This document shows positions 32,717-32,842 of a stretch of DNA of 32,842 bases, one piece after another. Position 1 is the stretch's first letter. Each line of letters starts with the position of its first letter. The notes below the pieces were generated by a model. The model saw nothing but the letters and a program-made list of their open reading frames with translations. It did no database searches and was not told the origin of the DNA. The stretch covers positions 1 through 32,842 of the forward strand of contig JAICLL010000065.1 of the NCBI GenBank assembly GCA_025927475.1. The letters are read 5' to 3'. Source of the stretch: Pirellulales bacterium. Its GTDB lineage: Bacteria; Planctomycetota; Planctomycetia; Pirellulales; JAICIG01. The position numbers were made by a program, and so were the translations under genes.

Positions 32717-32842
32717 GCGGTTTGGTGCGATGCGGCCCAGAGCTTCTCATCGGTTTTGATGAGCAAGATAGGTTACGGTGTGCGGAAGGCCGTAGGGTGG
32801 GGGGGGCGGGGCGGGGGGCGCGGGCGGGGGGGGGCGGGGGGC
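32717..32842. other. 3' flank ending in G-homopolymer-rich low-complexity sequence
   Basis: After the nrdJ stop, a CTCATC/GATGAG stem (32746-32751 with 32758-32763) forms a weak hairpin without a T-run. From about 32797 to the end the sequence is almost only G and C on the plus strand (GGGGGG runs), unlike anything else in the window. This looks like a sequencing or assembly artefact at a contig end, not biology. Confidence 0.6.

Overview
The window looks like a chromosomal segment of a member of the Planctomycetota, probably Pirellulales-like. It is GC-rich. It carries a secreted protein with the planctomycete N-terminal export motif (LESRLVLSA) followed by Ig-like repeats and a DUF4214-type tail, a very large LptA/OstA-like protein, a cobalamin-dependent ribonucleotide reductase as the nucleotide-reduction gene, a type III PKS/methyltransferase pair and many planctomycete-style lipoproteins and secreted proteins. 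Phylum assignment is inference from gene content. No rRNA, tRNA, CRISPR array or insertion sequence was found.

Layout: 0-8 kb holds an alpha/beta hydrolase (+), the 1068-residue LptA/OstA-like protein (-), a helix-turn-helix/PTS-IIA-like fusion (+), a small conserved protein (+) and prolyl-tRNA synthetase (-). At 7.8-8.65 kb on the minus strand lies an orphan polymorphic-toxin C-terminal domain coupled to a candidate immunity gene. At 8.7-10.5 kb a methyltransferase and a type III polyketide synthase form an operon. At 10.7-12.3 kb there are a DNase I-fold phosphoesterase and a small membrane protein. At 12.4-15.7 kb an extended SDR sugar epimerase, a dehydrogenase E1 alpha and an E1 beta form an operon with no E2 or E3. 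At 15.9-17.6 kb a frameshifted small gene is coupled to a TPR gene. At 17.9-24.1 kb, all plus strand: the surface protein, a long imperfect hairpin, an EutA-like reactivase, a lipoprotein and a secreted protein of unknown function.

The most striking system is the minus-strand operon at 24.1-29.2 kb: an AraM-type dehydrogenase, an AraL/NagD-type HAD phosphatase, an MFS polyol permease and an AraB-type FGGY kinase, joined by three 4-bp stop/start overlaps. It reads as a compact polyol import, oxidation and phosphorylation pathway in which an AraM-type enzyme may take the place of the usual polyol dehydrogenase. Divergent from it is nrdJ, preceded by two NrdR-box-like sites exactly 32 bp apart, centre to centre, lying on a promoter-like sequence. 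The last ~50 bases are G-homopolymer-rich and look like an assembly or sequencing artefact.
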